DNA of 64,000 nt from positions 1 through 64,000 of the forward strand of contig JAEURP010000002.1 of assembly GCA_016788585.1 (NCBI GenBank), in the 5' to 3' direction. Position numbers and translations under genes: made by a program. This stretch comes from Chthonomonas sp. GTDB taxonomy: Bacteria > Armatimonadota > Fimbriimonadia > Fimbriimonadales > Fimbriimonadaceae. The notes under the pieces are model-generated. The model made no database searches, had not been told where the DNA came from, and saw nothing but the letters and a program-made list of their open reading frames with translations. The first letter of the stretch is position 1, and each line of letters opens with the position of its first letter. Of the stretch, positions 35,244 through 45,100 are shown in pieces.

Positions 35244-36779
35244 CTACTGATTTGCCCAGCGATTAATCAGCCACCAACTGGCTTGATCGTGAGGGACGAA
35301 CTTCGGATGAGTGATGATTTCCCAAGCCGGTAGGTAACCCAACGATCCATCGCCGTACGTTCGTACCCGTTGCATGACCTTTTCGATCCACTCCTTGGCG
35401 ATGCGGCAGCGCTCAATATCTGCAAGCGAACCGCCAATGCGTTGATGGTTCCAGCGCGCATACTTAGACAGATCATCGAAGACCTGTCGAGAAGCCGCGA
35501 GCTTCGCGACAGAGGCTTCCGCGTGGCCATGAGCGTATTCGAGTCGGGCTTCTTCGGCAATGCGAACGAAGTCGACTGCGCTCCGGAGGAGCATTGCCGG
35601 TCCCTTGTAGCTCTCTTCTGGGGCGATTTGAAGTGCTCGGTTGGCAATTTCAGATGCCTTCTCGCCACGGTCACCGTGGCAAAATTCTTCGGCATGGTGC
35701 ATCCAGCAGAGAAATGGATTGCTCATCAACAAGAGCCGGGTTTTGAGCGAACTCCGGATTTGGCCCGGCGTGAATGTGCCGCCGAGCCCGGACAGTTGCT
35801 CACTCATCAATCGAGCCCAAGACTCATGTTGCGGACTCTCTTTGGCATAGGCTTCATAAAACGAGCCTTGGCTTCCATTGAGAATTGAGGCGCTCGCACG
35901 CAGTGCAGGAAACAGAGTGTCGTATGCACCAAACATGCCGCACTCCCAGGTAGTGATGCACTCTCCGAAAAGGTTTAGTTCTCGAACATCATCCGCGATT
36001 TCTCGCACGTTTTTCTCACTGGCCTCGACATGGAGCCAAGTTGCGTTGTAGGTCTGGATCGCCGGGCACCCGACGACTTCGAAACCTTTCTCCTTGAAGA
36101 ACGGTGCCCATTCCTTCACATCCTTGAAGTACTGCCACTCAAAAATGAGGGTGCTCTTTGGCATGAAGTCGAGCGCTGTCGGGTGATCGTGGTACATATC
36201 GCCCCAAACAGCAGGTCGCCGTCCCTTCTCGACCACGTACTCGGCCAGGGGTCCAAAGTGGGACCCATATAGGAGGGCTTTGCCATCAAGGCTTTCATCT
36301 CCACCTGTTAGCTCATGGATTCGTGCCTTGCTAGCCTCATTCGCACCAAGCTGCCACGTCTCATCGCCACCAATGTGGATGATCTCAGAATCGAAAGCGG
36401 CGCACGTATCATCTATGATTCGGCGGCACAGTTCAACAAAAGATGGGTTGGCTGGTGATGCTTGAAGGCCAGAAAAGAGCTCTTCTCGATACTGCTTTCC
36501 ATGCTCGGTATAGAGAAATCCCTCAAAGTGGCCCAAGAGATTAATAAAAGGAACCAACGTCAAACTTGGGAACTCTGATCGCAATCGCGAGATCATTTCC
36601 GGTGTGACGCATCCCTTGCCATGCGCCCAAGGCGTGCTTGGGTAGGCATAGCGATGCTCCATGTAGAGCCCCAAAGCGTTGAATCCGGCGTCCTGGGTGA
36701 ACGAAGCGATCTGATAGAGGTGGTCTAGGGTGGGGGCTTGCTCGCGGGCAAGGTCATAAGTCCACATCTTCAACTGCAT
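35244..36779 (-). CDS. Glycoside hydrolase family 20-like protein
   Basis: A 511-residue protein with no signal peptide. IIHIGGDETW at about residues 134-142 carries the Asp-Glu catalytic pair (D139-E140) of GH20 beta-N-acetylhexosaminidases. The surrounding pattern (GLYMEHRYAYPSTPWAHGKG, PFINLLGHFEGFL) fits the TIM barrel of that clan. The C-terminal 170 residues are helical. It would remove terminal N-acetylhexosamine from sugars; intracellular action suggests a recycling or scavenging role. Substrate is inferred. Confidence 0.83.
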   Translation of the reverse strand: MQLKMWTYDLAREQAPTLDHLYQIASFTQDAGFNALGLYMEHRYAYPSTPWAHGKGCVTPEMISRLRSEFPSLTLVPFINLLGHFEGFLYTEHGKQYREELFSGLQASPANPSFVELCRRIIDDTCAAFDSEIIHIGGDETWQLGANEASKARIHELTGGDESLDGKALLYGSHFGPLAEYVVEKGRRPAVWGDMYHDHPTALDFMPKSTLIFEWQYFKDVKEWAPFFKEKGFEVVGCPAIQTYNATWLHVEASEKNVREIADDVRELNLFGECITTWECGMFGAYDTLFPALRASASILNGSQGSFYEAYAKESPQHESWARLMSEQLSGLGGTFTPGQIRSSLKTRLLLMSNPFLCWMHHAEEFCHGDRGEKASEIANRALQIAPEESYKGPAMLLRSAVDFVRIAEEARLEYAHGHAEASVAKLAASRQVFDDLSKYARWNHQRIGGSLADIERCRIAKEWIEKVMQRVRTYGDGSLGYLPAWEIITHPKFVPHDQASWWLINRWANQ

Positions 36780-36809
36780 AGAACTAGTATGCAGTGGTAC
36801 CTTGTATCC

Positions 36810-38195
36810 ATGTTCGCCAGCATCAAGGCAAGTACGGGCAAATCCGCCGCCACCAAGGCCATTTTCGTTGATTCCAGTCTCAAGTCCCCGAAGGGCATTT
36901 CACTCCCCGACAAGTTCAAAGGGAAAAAGGGCGAGATTCGTGAGTCGATCGAGGGTGGGGTTCGAACGTTTTTCGTTGGCACCGGCGATAAGGACAGTTT
37001 CCACGCTGCTGGAACACTCGGGCGAAAACTGGCCGAACACGAGATTGCCGAAGTTGCAATTCTTGGCGCGTTTGATGCCGAACAAGTTGGCGCTGGCCTG
37101 GGCGTCATTGGCTGGAACCCGACGCAATTCAAGGGAACTGCGACGCCAAAGAAGGATCAGGTTGATCTCAACCCTCAGTTTGAGGACGACAAGGATGTAA
37201 AGGCGTTCAAGCGCGGCCTCGGAATCGCCGATGCGATGAACCTCAGCCGCGACCTAAGTATCACGCCGCCGAATATCGCGACAACCGATTACATCGCCGC
37301 AACAGCCGAGAAACTGGCGAAAGACGCCGGCCTTGCGATCACGGTGATGAAAGGCAAAGACCTTGAGAAGGAGAAACTCGTGGGCCATATCAATGTGGGA
37401 AAAGCCAGCGAGAACCTGCCAGTCTTCATTCGCCTCGAATACAAACCGAAGGGTTCCAAGGGCAAGCCGGTCGTGTTGGTTGGCAAGACCATGTGCTATG
37501 ACACGGGCGGACTCAGCCTCAAGATTAGCGGCAGCATGGTCGGCATGAAGCAAGACAAGGATGGCGGCTGCGCCGTGATTGGCGCGATGCACTTGATCGC
37601 CAAGACTCTCAAGCCGGATGTGCCGGTTGTCGCTCTTCTCTGCGTTGCCGAGAATTCGGTGAGTGATGAGGCCTATCGTCCGGACGACATCTTGACCTTT
37701 CGAAACGGAGTTACCGTGGAAGTCACCAACACGGATGCTGAGGGGCGCTTGGTGCTTGCTGACGGCCTGTGTTGGGCGTGCGACAAAGAAGAGCCGGCCG
37801 TAATCGTAGATATCGCGACCTTGACGGGCGGCGTAGTAACTGCTCTGGGCAAGGTCTTTGCGGGCGGATTTGGCAACGACGAATCGAGTTACAAGGCGAT
37901 GGACAAGGCATCGGCTTCAACCGGAGAGCGCGTCTGGCGATTGCCTCTCCACGACGAGTACCGCGATATGATGAAGTCGCCAGTCGCCGACATCCTCAAC
38001 AGCAACCCCAACCGCCAAGCTCACCCAATCCAAGGCGCGGCGTTTTTGTCCTACTTCGTAAAGGAAGGTACGCCCTGGATTCACCTCGATATCGCAGGCG
38101 TTCACAACGCCGAGAAGGACAGCGGCCCGTTCATCAAGGGGCCGAATGGATTTGGAGTGCGATTACTCGCCGAGTTCGCTGCTAGCTGGAAGTGA
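36810..38195 (+). CDS. pepA: Leucyl aminopeptidase (M17 family)
   Basis: Zinc/manganese aminopeptidase. The 461-residue product has VLVGKTMCYDTGGLSLK (Lys and Asp metal ligands), MKQDKDGG (Asp ligand) and NTDAEGRLVLADGL (Asp and Glu ligands plus catalytic Arg). These are the full M17 signature. The N-terminal domain (about 160 residues) is less conserved. ATG 36810 is preferred over 36789 because it gives the usual short N-terminus. The end overlaps the convergent TMEM14-like gene by 33 bases. Confidence 0.95.
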   Translation: MFASIKASTGKSAATKAIFVDSSLKSPKGISLPDKFKGKKGEIRESIEGGVRTFFVGTGDKDSFHAAGTLGRKLAEHEIAEVAILGAFDAEQVGAGLGVIGWNPTQFKGTATPKKDQVDLNPQFEDDKDVKAFKRGLGIADAMNLSRDLSITPPNIATTDYIAATAEKLAKDAGLAITVMKGKDLEKEKLVGHINVGKASENLPVFIRLEYKPKGSKGKPVVLVGKTMCYDTGGLSLKISGSMVGMKQDKDGGCAVIGAMHLIAKTLKPDVPVVALLCVAENSVSDEAYRPDDILTFRNGVTVEVTNTDAEGRLVLADGLCWACDKEEPAVIVDIATLTGGVVTALGKVFAGGFGNDESSYKAMDKASASTGERVWRLPLHDEYRDMMKSPVADILNSNPNRQAHPIQGAAFLSYFVKEGTPWIHLDIAGVHNAEKDSGPFIKGPNGFGVRLLAEFAASWK

Positions 38196-38558
38196 TTTGC
38201 CTTTCGCCATAAAATGCGCGGCTAGTAGCGCGCAAGCGACGCCTAGCCCAACCGCCCATAAGGTCAGGTTAGGCCATGGCTTCCAAGTCGTTTCGCTTAG
38301 ACCAACAAACTTCATTTTGTTGGCTTCGTCGCGTGTCGTCATGGAAAACTGAACGGCAACCAGTAGCGAGATCAAGGTCGCACCGATGTAGCCGATTCGC
38401 GGATTCTTAGGAACCAAAGCGAAGCAGATGAGGAGCAGGACTCCGATGGTGCCGGCCGCAATGAGAGAAGCAATGCTGTTCTTGCTTGAGTAGGCTTCGA
38501 CGCCAACGGCGATGTTAAAGAGTCCGTACAAGCCGACAAGCGCGCGGGGCCAAGCCAT
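38163..38558 (-). CDS. Small TMEM14-like membrane protein
   Basis: A 131-residue protein with four hydrophobic segments. LVGLYGLFNIAVGVEAYSS and NSIASLIAAGTIGVLLLICF resemble the first half of the TMEM14/UPF0136 family. The start at 38558 is chosen because the longer frame upstream is Arg/Cys-rich and lies over the flhA end. It overlaps pepA by 33 bases on the other strand. Function unknown. Confidence 0.62.
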   Translation of the reverse strand: MAWPRALVGLYGLFNIAVGVEAYSSKNSIASLIAAGTIGVLLLICFALVPKNPRIGYIGATLISLLVAVQFSMTTRDEANKMKFVGLSETTWKPWPNLTLWAVGLGVACALLAAHFMAKGKSLPASSELGE

Positions 38559-38575
38559 ATTGCAATTGTACCGGG

Positions 38576-40666
38576 CTAGGCCGCAGCTTCTGCTTCGGCT
38601 TGGACCTGCCCCACAAACTCGACTTCTGCTCGCGACGAAACCTCGTTGTAGCTTAAGACGTGCAGTTGAGGAATGTATCGTTCGACAAGCCTGCGGAGCG
38701 GCAAACGGAGCGTTGCAGAGCAAAGGACGACCGCCTGTAGCCCTTGAGCCATGGCATTCTCGCTCTGTTCGCGAATATTTCTGACCAGCGTCTGCTGAGT
38801 ATGAGGGTCGACCGCCAAGATGCTCCCACCCGCCGTCATTTGGATCTGGTCAGTCAGCCGGCGTTCGAGGCTGGGATCCAACGTGATGCAGTAGAGCTTA
38901 TTCTCGTGGTCAAGATACTGGCGAGTGATTGTTCGGCTAATGGCGGAACGGACAAGTTCACCCATCTGCTCAGGATCCTTTACCCGACCCGAGTAGTCGG
39001 CCATCGTTTCGAGGACAGTTACCATATCTCGAATTGGTACGCGCTCGCGCAGAAGGTGTTGAAGGACTTTCTGAATGTCGCCGATTTGGACGACGTTGGG
39101 CACCAATTCTTCGACGACCGCCGCGTTGACCTGCTTGGCATTCTCGACAATCTGGGCGACCTCTTGTCGTGACAGCAGTTCAGCTGCATAAGCCTTGACG
39201 ATCTCACTCAGGTGAGTGCTGATCATGGCGCTAGGTTCAATAACCGTATATCCATTTCGCTCAGCGACATCGCGCACCTCTCGGCTGATCCAAACGGCAT
39301 CAAGGCCAAACACTGGCTCCTTTACGACTTGGCCTGGAATAGGCTGGACAACGCCGCCGCTGTTGATTGCCAGCAGAAGCTCGGGTTCGACATCAGCACG
39401 AGCAACTTCCTCACCGCGAACTTTGATCACATAGGTGTTTGGAGAGAGAGTGATGGCATCTCGAATGCGAACACTGGGCATGACATAGCCCAAGTCGATG
39501 GCGATTTGGCGCCTTGTTGCCGTAATCCTCTCTGGCAAGTCGCCCCCCGCCTTAACATCGGCAAGTTTGGTTAGTGCATAGCCCACCTCGATTTCGAGCG
39601 CATCGACACTCAACAAGGGCATGACTGCTTCTGGTGAAGAAGGGGCAGGTCCGACAGGTGCCGCCTCGACAGGCTTTTTCTCCACCTTTTTAGCAAATAG
39701 GCTCTCAATCATGTCCCCGTTCTTCTTGAGGTAGCGACTCATCGCAATAAGCGTCCCCCCCACTCCAAGAAAGATCAAGGTAGGGAAGCCGGGTACGAAA
39801 CCGAATAAGCAGAGGAATCCTCCGCTGGCGAGGATGGCTTTTTCCTGGCCGGCCAACTGAGAGAAGACTTCGCCGCCCATACTTCGCTCTTGCCCAGAAC
39901 GGGTTACGAGCAAGCCACTAGCAGTGGAGATAAGCAAGGCTGGGATTTGGGAAACAAGGCCCTCACCAACCGAAAGAAGAGCATAGCGTTGAAGAATCTG
40001 AATCGCGTCTCCCTCACCTCGGAAGAACCCAACCGCGAACCCACCGATAACATTGATGACGATGATTAGTAGCGAAGCAATGGCATCGCCCTTAACAAAC
40101 TTACTGGCACCATCCATCGCTCCATAGAAGTCCGCTTCCTGCTTGACTTCCTTACGTCGCGTACGGGCTCCTTCTTCGTCGATCAAGCCAGCGGCAAGGT
40201 CAGCGTCGATCGCCATTTGCTTTCCTGGCATCGCGTCCAATGTAAACCGGGCCACGACTTCCGAAACTCGCCCAGCACCATTGGTGATGACGAGGAACTG
40301 GACAGCCATCAGGATAAGGAACGCGACGAATCCGACGACAAAGTCGCCGCCCATGACAAAGTTTCCAAAGGTCTCAATGACGTGGCCGCCTTCGCCATGG
40401 CCGAGGATCATTTTGGTCGCCGCGATACTAAGCGCTAACCTGAAAAGAGTTGTTACCAGTAGTAGCGAAGGAAAGATGCTGAATCGCATCGGCTCCTCGA
40501 CATTCACTGCGCTCAAGAGGATGAGAACGGCGCTCGCCAAAGCAATACAGAGTCCGAAGTCGATGATCGCCGTAGGTAGGGGTAAGACTAGCATAGCCAC
40601 AACGACTAGCAACCCGACGCCTAACAGCAGGTCGGTGTTCTTAAGAAGTCGTTGTAGCAAGGTCAT
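38576..40666 (-). CDS. flhA: Flagellar biosynthesis protein FlhA
   Basis: Export-gate component of the flagellar type III system. The 696-residue protein has eight N-terminal membrane helices. The linker signatures are FLVITNGAGRVSEVVARFTL, DAMPGKQMAIDADLAAGLID and FYGAMDGASKFVKGDAIAS, all of the FHIPEP/FlhA family. A C-terminal cytosolic domain follows (PIRDMVTVLETMADY). ATG 40666 matches the usual start. It could also be an injectisome SctV. No other flagellar gene is in the window, so motility cannot be claimed. Confidence 0.9.
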   Translation of the reverse strand: MTLLQRLLKNTDLLLGVGLLVVVAMLVLPLPTAIIDFGLCIALASAVLILLSAVNVEEPMRFSIFPSLLLVTTLFRLALSIAATKMILGHGEGGHVIETFGNFVMGGDFVVGFVAFLILMAVQFLVITNGAGRVSEVVARFTLDAMPGKQMAIDADLAAGLIDEEGARTRRKEVKQEADFYGAMDGASKFVKGDAIASLLIIVINVIGGFAVGFFRGEGDAIQILQRYALLSVGEGLVSQIPALLISTASGLLVTRSGQERSMGGEVFSQLAGQEKAILASGGFLCLFGFVPGFPTLIFLGVGGTLIAMSRYLKKNGDMIESLFAKKVEKKPVEAAPVGPAPSSPEAVMPLLSVDALEIEVGYALTKLADVKAGGDLPERITATRRQIAIDLGYVMPSVRIRDAITLSPNTYVIKVRGEEVARADVEPELLLAINSGGVVQPIPGQVVKEPVFGLDAVWISREVRDVAERNGYTVIEPSAMISTHLSEIVKAYAAELLSRQEVAQIVENAKQVNAAVVEELVPNVVQIGDIQKVLQHLLRERVPIRDMVTVLETMADYSGRVKDPEQMGELVRSAISRTITRQYLDHENKLYCITLDPSLERRLTDQIQMTAGGSILAVDPHTQQTLVRNIREQSENAMAQGLQAVVLCSATLRLPLRRLVERYIPQLHVLSYNEVSSRAEVEFVGQVQAEAEAAA

Positions 40667-40772
40667 GGAAGTTGCGAGTTCAAGGCGCAGTAGGGGCCAA
40701 TTGGATTGTCGGCACAAATGCGGGCGATCTTGAGTCCTCGATTCCCCTGCAACGGGTATCCTTTGGGTTCAC

Positions 40773-40848
40773 GCGCTCGTAGCTCAGTGGATAGAGCATC
40801 AGCTTGCGGAGCTGGGGGTCGGAGGTTCGAGTCCTCTCGAGCGCGCCA
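40773..40848 (+). tRNA. tRNA-Arg (anticodon GCG)
   Basis: A 76-base cloverleaf. Acceptor GCGCTCG (40773-40779) pairs with CGAGCGC (40838-40844), followed by discriminator G and encoded CCA. The anticodon stem TCAGC/GCTGG encloses loop TTGCGGA with anticodon GCG at 40806-40808, reading CGC. The T arm has GGTTCGAGTCC. Confidence 0.95.
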
Positions 40849-40915
40849 CCTCAAACCGCGCACTTATATTAGGTTTGAGCCTTTGAATTGGCACAAAGCT
40901 TTCGTATACTAAGTT

Positions 40916-42172
40916 GTGCGTCGCCAGTTGTTTGTTCTTTCGCTGTTGGGCCTTTGCGTATCTCCGGCCCACGCATTAATCCGTCGGATCGATGTTGCGG
41001 ACTCACAGTATCAAGCCCTCGCGGCTAATATTCCGCTTGCCTGGATTCAGTATTCGACCACCGCGAACCCCGTTAGCGGGGCTCTCATCGGTGACAAGTT
41101 CATCTTGTCAGCAGCGCACACGCAGACAACGGGGACGCATACCATAAAGCTTGCTGGCGAAACTTACACGATCGTCGCTTGGGTGCGACATCCCAGTTAC
41201 TCAGGTTCCAATATTCTAGGCGGATTCGACTTCTCGGTGGCCCGTCTTGACCGACGGGTGTTGAACATTGCTCCTTTGCCGGTACGTTCGGCCGCGGTTC
41301 CCAGTCAAACCCCAATCAAGATTTTTGGAATGGGCGTAACAGGTTTAGGTAATGGTACGGGGTACGTCTACCCTTGGAGCCCGATCCCCGCGAGTTGGCC
41401 CTTGCGTGGAGCGACAAATCTTGTCGATGTGGATACCACCTTGCCAAACATCTTCATGACGGACTTCGACAAGCCAGACGGAACGACAAACTCTCTCTCT
41501 ACCCTTGGCTCGTCTGCCCAATCGACTTCAACCGAGGGACAACTCATTTGGGGCGATAGCGGCGGTCCAGTTACCATGAACGTTAGCGGGCAAGAACAAA
41601 TTGTCGCGGTCAATTCCGCTTTGAGTAACTACAACGGGAACTCAAGTACGGGCGACTTTGGCGATCTCTCCATCTTCGCGCGGGTTTCAACGGCCTATTC
41701 TTGGATCATGTCAAACGCCTGGGAAGCGGGTCGAGTAGCAGGCAAGATCAACCTGGCCGACTTTATTGGATCGCCGATGTTGCGAACTGCCACAATTGAA
41801 CTTAGGAATGTTGGCAGCACTACAGCAATCGAGACCTTCACGGTCCCATTGGCTGTTGATTCCAGCTTCTCATTCGTCACGCCGCGTCGTGGTGCCACCG
41901 ATATCAAGTTCACGATTCCTGGTTTTTGTTCGCGTGTCCTTTCGAATGTAATGATCAGCGATACCGCGCCTGGGAACCTCAATGTGCTACTGCCTAATGG
42001 CGACCCCGATCAGAGCCAAGAAGTCGATGCGTCTGACATAGATCTGGTCATTTCAAACTTCGGCTCGCTTACGACCTCGGCAACCTCAGGGGATCTCAAT
42101 GGGTCTGGTGAAGTTGACGCCTCGGACATCGATGTCTGCATCGGCAACTTCGGACAAACTGGTCAACCCTAG
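40916..42172 (+). CDS. Secreted trypsin-like serine protease with a dockerin-like tail
   Basis: A 418-residue protein. The signal peptide is MRRQLFVLSLLGLCVSPAHA. The chymotrypsin-fold triad is visible: His 68 (LSAAHT), Asp 105 (GGFDFSVARL) and Ser 215 (GDSGGPV). After residue 265 comes a beta-rich linker, then two Asp-rich repeats: NGDPDQSQEVDASDIDLVI, SNFG; then DLNGSGEVDASDIDVCIGNFG. The stop shares four bases (CTAG) with that of the convergent large barrel gene. GTG 40916 is the start. Secreted protein processing is a plausible role. Confidence 0.9.
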   Translation: MRRQLFVLSLLGLCVSPAHALIRRIDVADSQYQALAANIPLAWIQYSTTANPVSGALIGDKFILSAAHTQTTGTHTIKLAGETYTIVAWVRHPSYSGSNILGGFDFSVARLDRRVLNIAPLPVRSAAVPSQTPIKIFGMGVTGLGNGTGYVYPWSPIPASWPLRGATNLVDVDTTLPNIFMTDFDKPDGTTNSLSTLGSSAQSTSTEGQLIWGDSGGPVTMNVSGQEQIVAVNSALSNYNGNSSTGDFGDLSIFARVSTAYSWIMSNAWEAGRVAGKINLADFIGSPMLRTATIELRNVGSTTAIETFTVPLAVDSSFSFVTPRRGATDIKFTIPGFCSRVLSNVMISDTAPGNLNVLLPNGDPDQSQEVDASDIDLVISNFGSLTTSATSGDLNGSGEVDASDIDVCIGNFGQTGQP

Positions 42173-45100
42173 AACCGGAGTTGGTACTCCATTCTTAGGG
42201 TCCAGTTGTCTCGGTTGACATTGGACTCCCGGTGTCCTGCCCAACTGACATTTCCAACGTTCAGATTCAAGAGCTGATTAGGACCAGGACGCTGACTAAA
42301 CTCTAAGCCATAACGGTGCATGGTTCGGCGCAGGCCATTGATGTCAGTCTGCTCGAGTCCGTAACTAAGTCGGATAGGGGACGGGTTCCTCGCGTTGAGT
42401 GTCAGGTTCACCGACGCGATTCTGGATAGCTGCCGCGTGTCGTCGTTGATGCGCTCTTCCCAGGCTGCGCCAAACAGGGTGTTGGCCTTTTCGCTACGTT
42501 GCTGGAGCCGATAGGCGACCGTTCGCGTGGGTTGTACGATCGTGCCGAGCAACGCATCTCCCCGAGGCTGTTCGGGATAGGTTTGGGTTTGGAAAGTGAG
42601 ATCGAAACCAGGAATGTAGCGAGCGGTCACAGAGACATTGCGAATCATGTAAGCCTTATCCCAAGGCATTTGGCGCGACTTGATCATGGCGTCAAAGCTC
42701 AGCTTGCGCGAATCATCCTTCGGAGTCGAGAAGCGATAGGTGCGGTCGATGGCTCGGCGGCCGTTCGTGTGGACTTGGCTCGCGTAGTCATAACCTAAGC
42801 TGAGGTCGCCAATGCGCAATCCTACAGACCCTGTTTGGTTTTCACGTTGCCAAAGGTTGTAGTCCCGAATCGTATCAGAACCAATGGCGAATCGAAAGTC
42901 CTTGATGAAGCCCAGTTGGATTGGCTTGCTGGTTCCGAGTTTGAAGTTGCCCGTCGACCGGTCTCGTTCTTGCCCCCAGGCTTGGTGGGTGTAATTTGCT
43001 CCGCCAAAGTCGATGCCACCAAATGTGCCACCAGTAAGGCTCATGTTGGAGTTCATCGTATCATTGAGACCCAACTCACGGGCGTAGCCATACGTGAACT
43101 TAACGCCACCGCCGAGGTTGATCCAGAAGCCATAGTTCCGGCGGCTCTCATTAGGGCGGTCGCTATGTGTCCGGCGGATATTTACGTCGGTTACGCTTAC
43201 GCCTGTTCGGGCGTTGAACCCGGTGCTAAGCGTATGGGCGCTAATCGTCTCGGTGTTGCCGTCGCCGTATTCCGTGCGCGTTTGCTCGGTTCGAACGTTT
43301 GTATTAGTCGCCAACACGGCTTCTGCACTGAGCGAATTGCGCGTGCTGTCTGGGCTTGTCGCGGTCGTTCCGCCATTTGAAATCACTTCTCGCTCAAATC
43401 GCACGGCGCCAAAATTGCTGAAATTGCGCGAGAGCAACAACCGGTCGATTGATTGATCGAGAAGCAGTGCCTCTGGGTCGGTCAACGAGTTACCGTACTT
43501 GTACCACTGGAGTTTCGTATCCTTGTCGATGTCCCAAGTGAGTAAGGACTCGGCAATGGACCGCTTCTGATCAAGTGAGGCATTATTCGCCTCCATTCGG
43601 TTCATGCGGACATTGAGGCCCCGCATGAGCATGACGTTAACCAGCAATTGCCTTTGTTCTTGCCCAATCATCTGTCCCAAGAGTTCTCGCTCTGGGTCGA
43701 CAAGTGTGGCGACATTGAAGTAACTTGCGTCGACCTTTCGCTCGGAATAAGCGAGTTCAAGTCTCGGGTCTTGGATTCTCAAGCTCCTTCTGCTCGCGCT
43801 GGCATCGCCAACCTGTGCTGCCATTGAGTTGAACTCCAAGGACCTTCCGGCTCCCCAAGACGTAGAGAACGTGGTGTCGGTTTTTTCTAGACCAGGAGTG
43901 CTACCAAGGCGCTCCCGCTCAAAGCCCATCAGCGAGCTCAATTCGACCAAATTTTCGCCCAGAGTTTGGTGCCGGTAGCTTAGCTTGGTGCGGCCCCAGT
44001 CTAGGGTGCCAGAGACCAGACGCCCTGAGTCTTGCGAGCCCTCCAACTGCAGGTCCGATACGCTTAGTCCAATTCCTTTGCCCGGCGAGAAACTCAACCG
44101 CTGCGAAGTTCTCGTCAAGCCCGATGGCCGAGTAAACCAGTGGCGATCCTCGCCCTTTATCTGAATCCCTTTCGGCTGATACATGGCGGCAATGCGCGCC
44201 ATGTTGTCATTTTGCTCGGCTTCGCTCTGCCGCGCTGCACCATCGAAGCCCTGGTCGTTTCCAATGGACTGAAGTTCGTAGTTCCAATTTGCGCCGGTTA
44301 CGGTCAAGTTATTCGCGGAGAATCCTAGCGTGCCGTTGGACATGTCACTTTGTCCATAACTGAGGGCGAATCCCTTTGTAGCCCATCCTAGATTCCATGC
44401 AGTTCGGCTGATGCCGCGCTCTCGGGCCAATTGGCCGCGATCTGCTTCGCGAAGACCCTCGAATTGGCCAAAGCCCTGGCCCACCTCTTGGCTCACGTAT
44501 GCCATCGTCAGCGTTCCGGTTTGGAAGCTCATGCGCATTCGCTGAACTGCGTTCCCGCCCTGATCGCTGACGTTGAAATCGGTGAGGCTAAACTTCGCGC
44601 CGCGTTGGTCGAAGTTCAGGCCAAAGCTATTCGTTCGAAGACCCCGCTCTTTTTCAAGCTGCTTTCGGTCAGACTCGCGAAGGTCGTTGAATCGGTTGAA
44701 CCCGGAATCGACCTCTCGTGAGGAATAGCTGAGGGACCAGCCTGTTCCAGCAATGCCATAAGATTGATTCGTGATAGAGTTGCCGCCTTCGCCAACAACT
44801 TGGTAGCTCTGGTTCAGTTTGAGCGAGCCGGCCATAATGTCCTTAAGGCTCAAACCCATGCGCTTCAATCCACGTTCTTTAGTGAACGCAGAGACCTCTT
44901 GATCACTGTATCCGCTGTCGGAGAAAGCGCTGAATCCCGTGAACTTGCGATCGATGGCCTGGTAGCTCAATGCGACTTTGCCGCCAAGGATATCGCCGCC
45001 TATTTCTTGAACAATGGCAGTGCCCGATTCTTGACCGCCTTCATCAAGACCTGAACTCTCGCCCATCAGCGACTGTGACTGCATGGTTTTGCGGCTCGAG

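Noticed and set aside
38559-38723. N-terminal extension of the TMEM14-like protein
   Set aside because: The extension is Arg/Cys/Ser-rich, lies over the flhA end and gives no signal peptide.
40100-40740. Plus-strand 196-codon frame opposite flhA
   Set aside because: Antisense to a conserved gene, with a Ser/Thr/Arg-rich composition.
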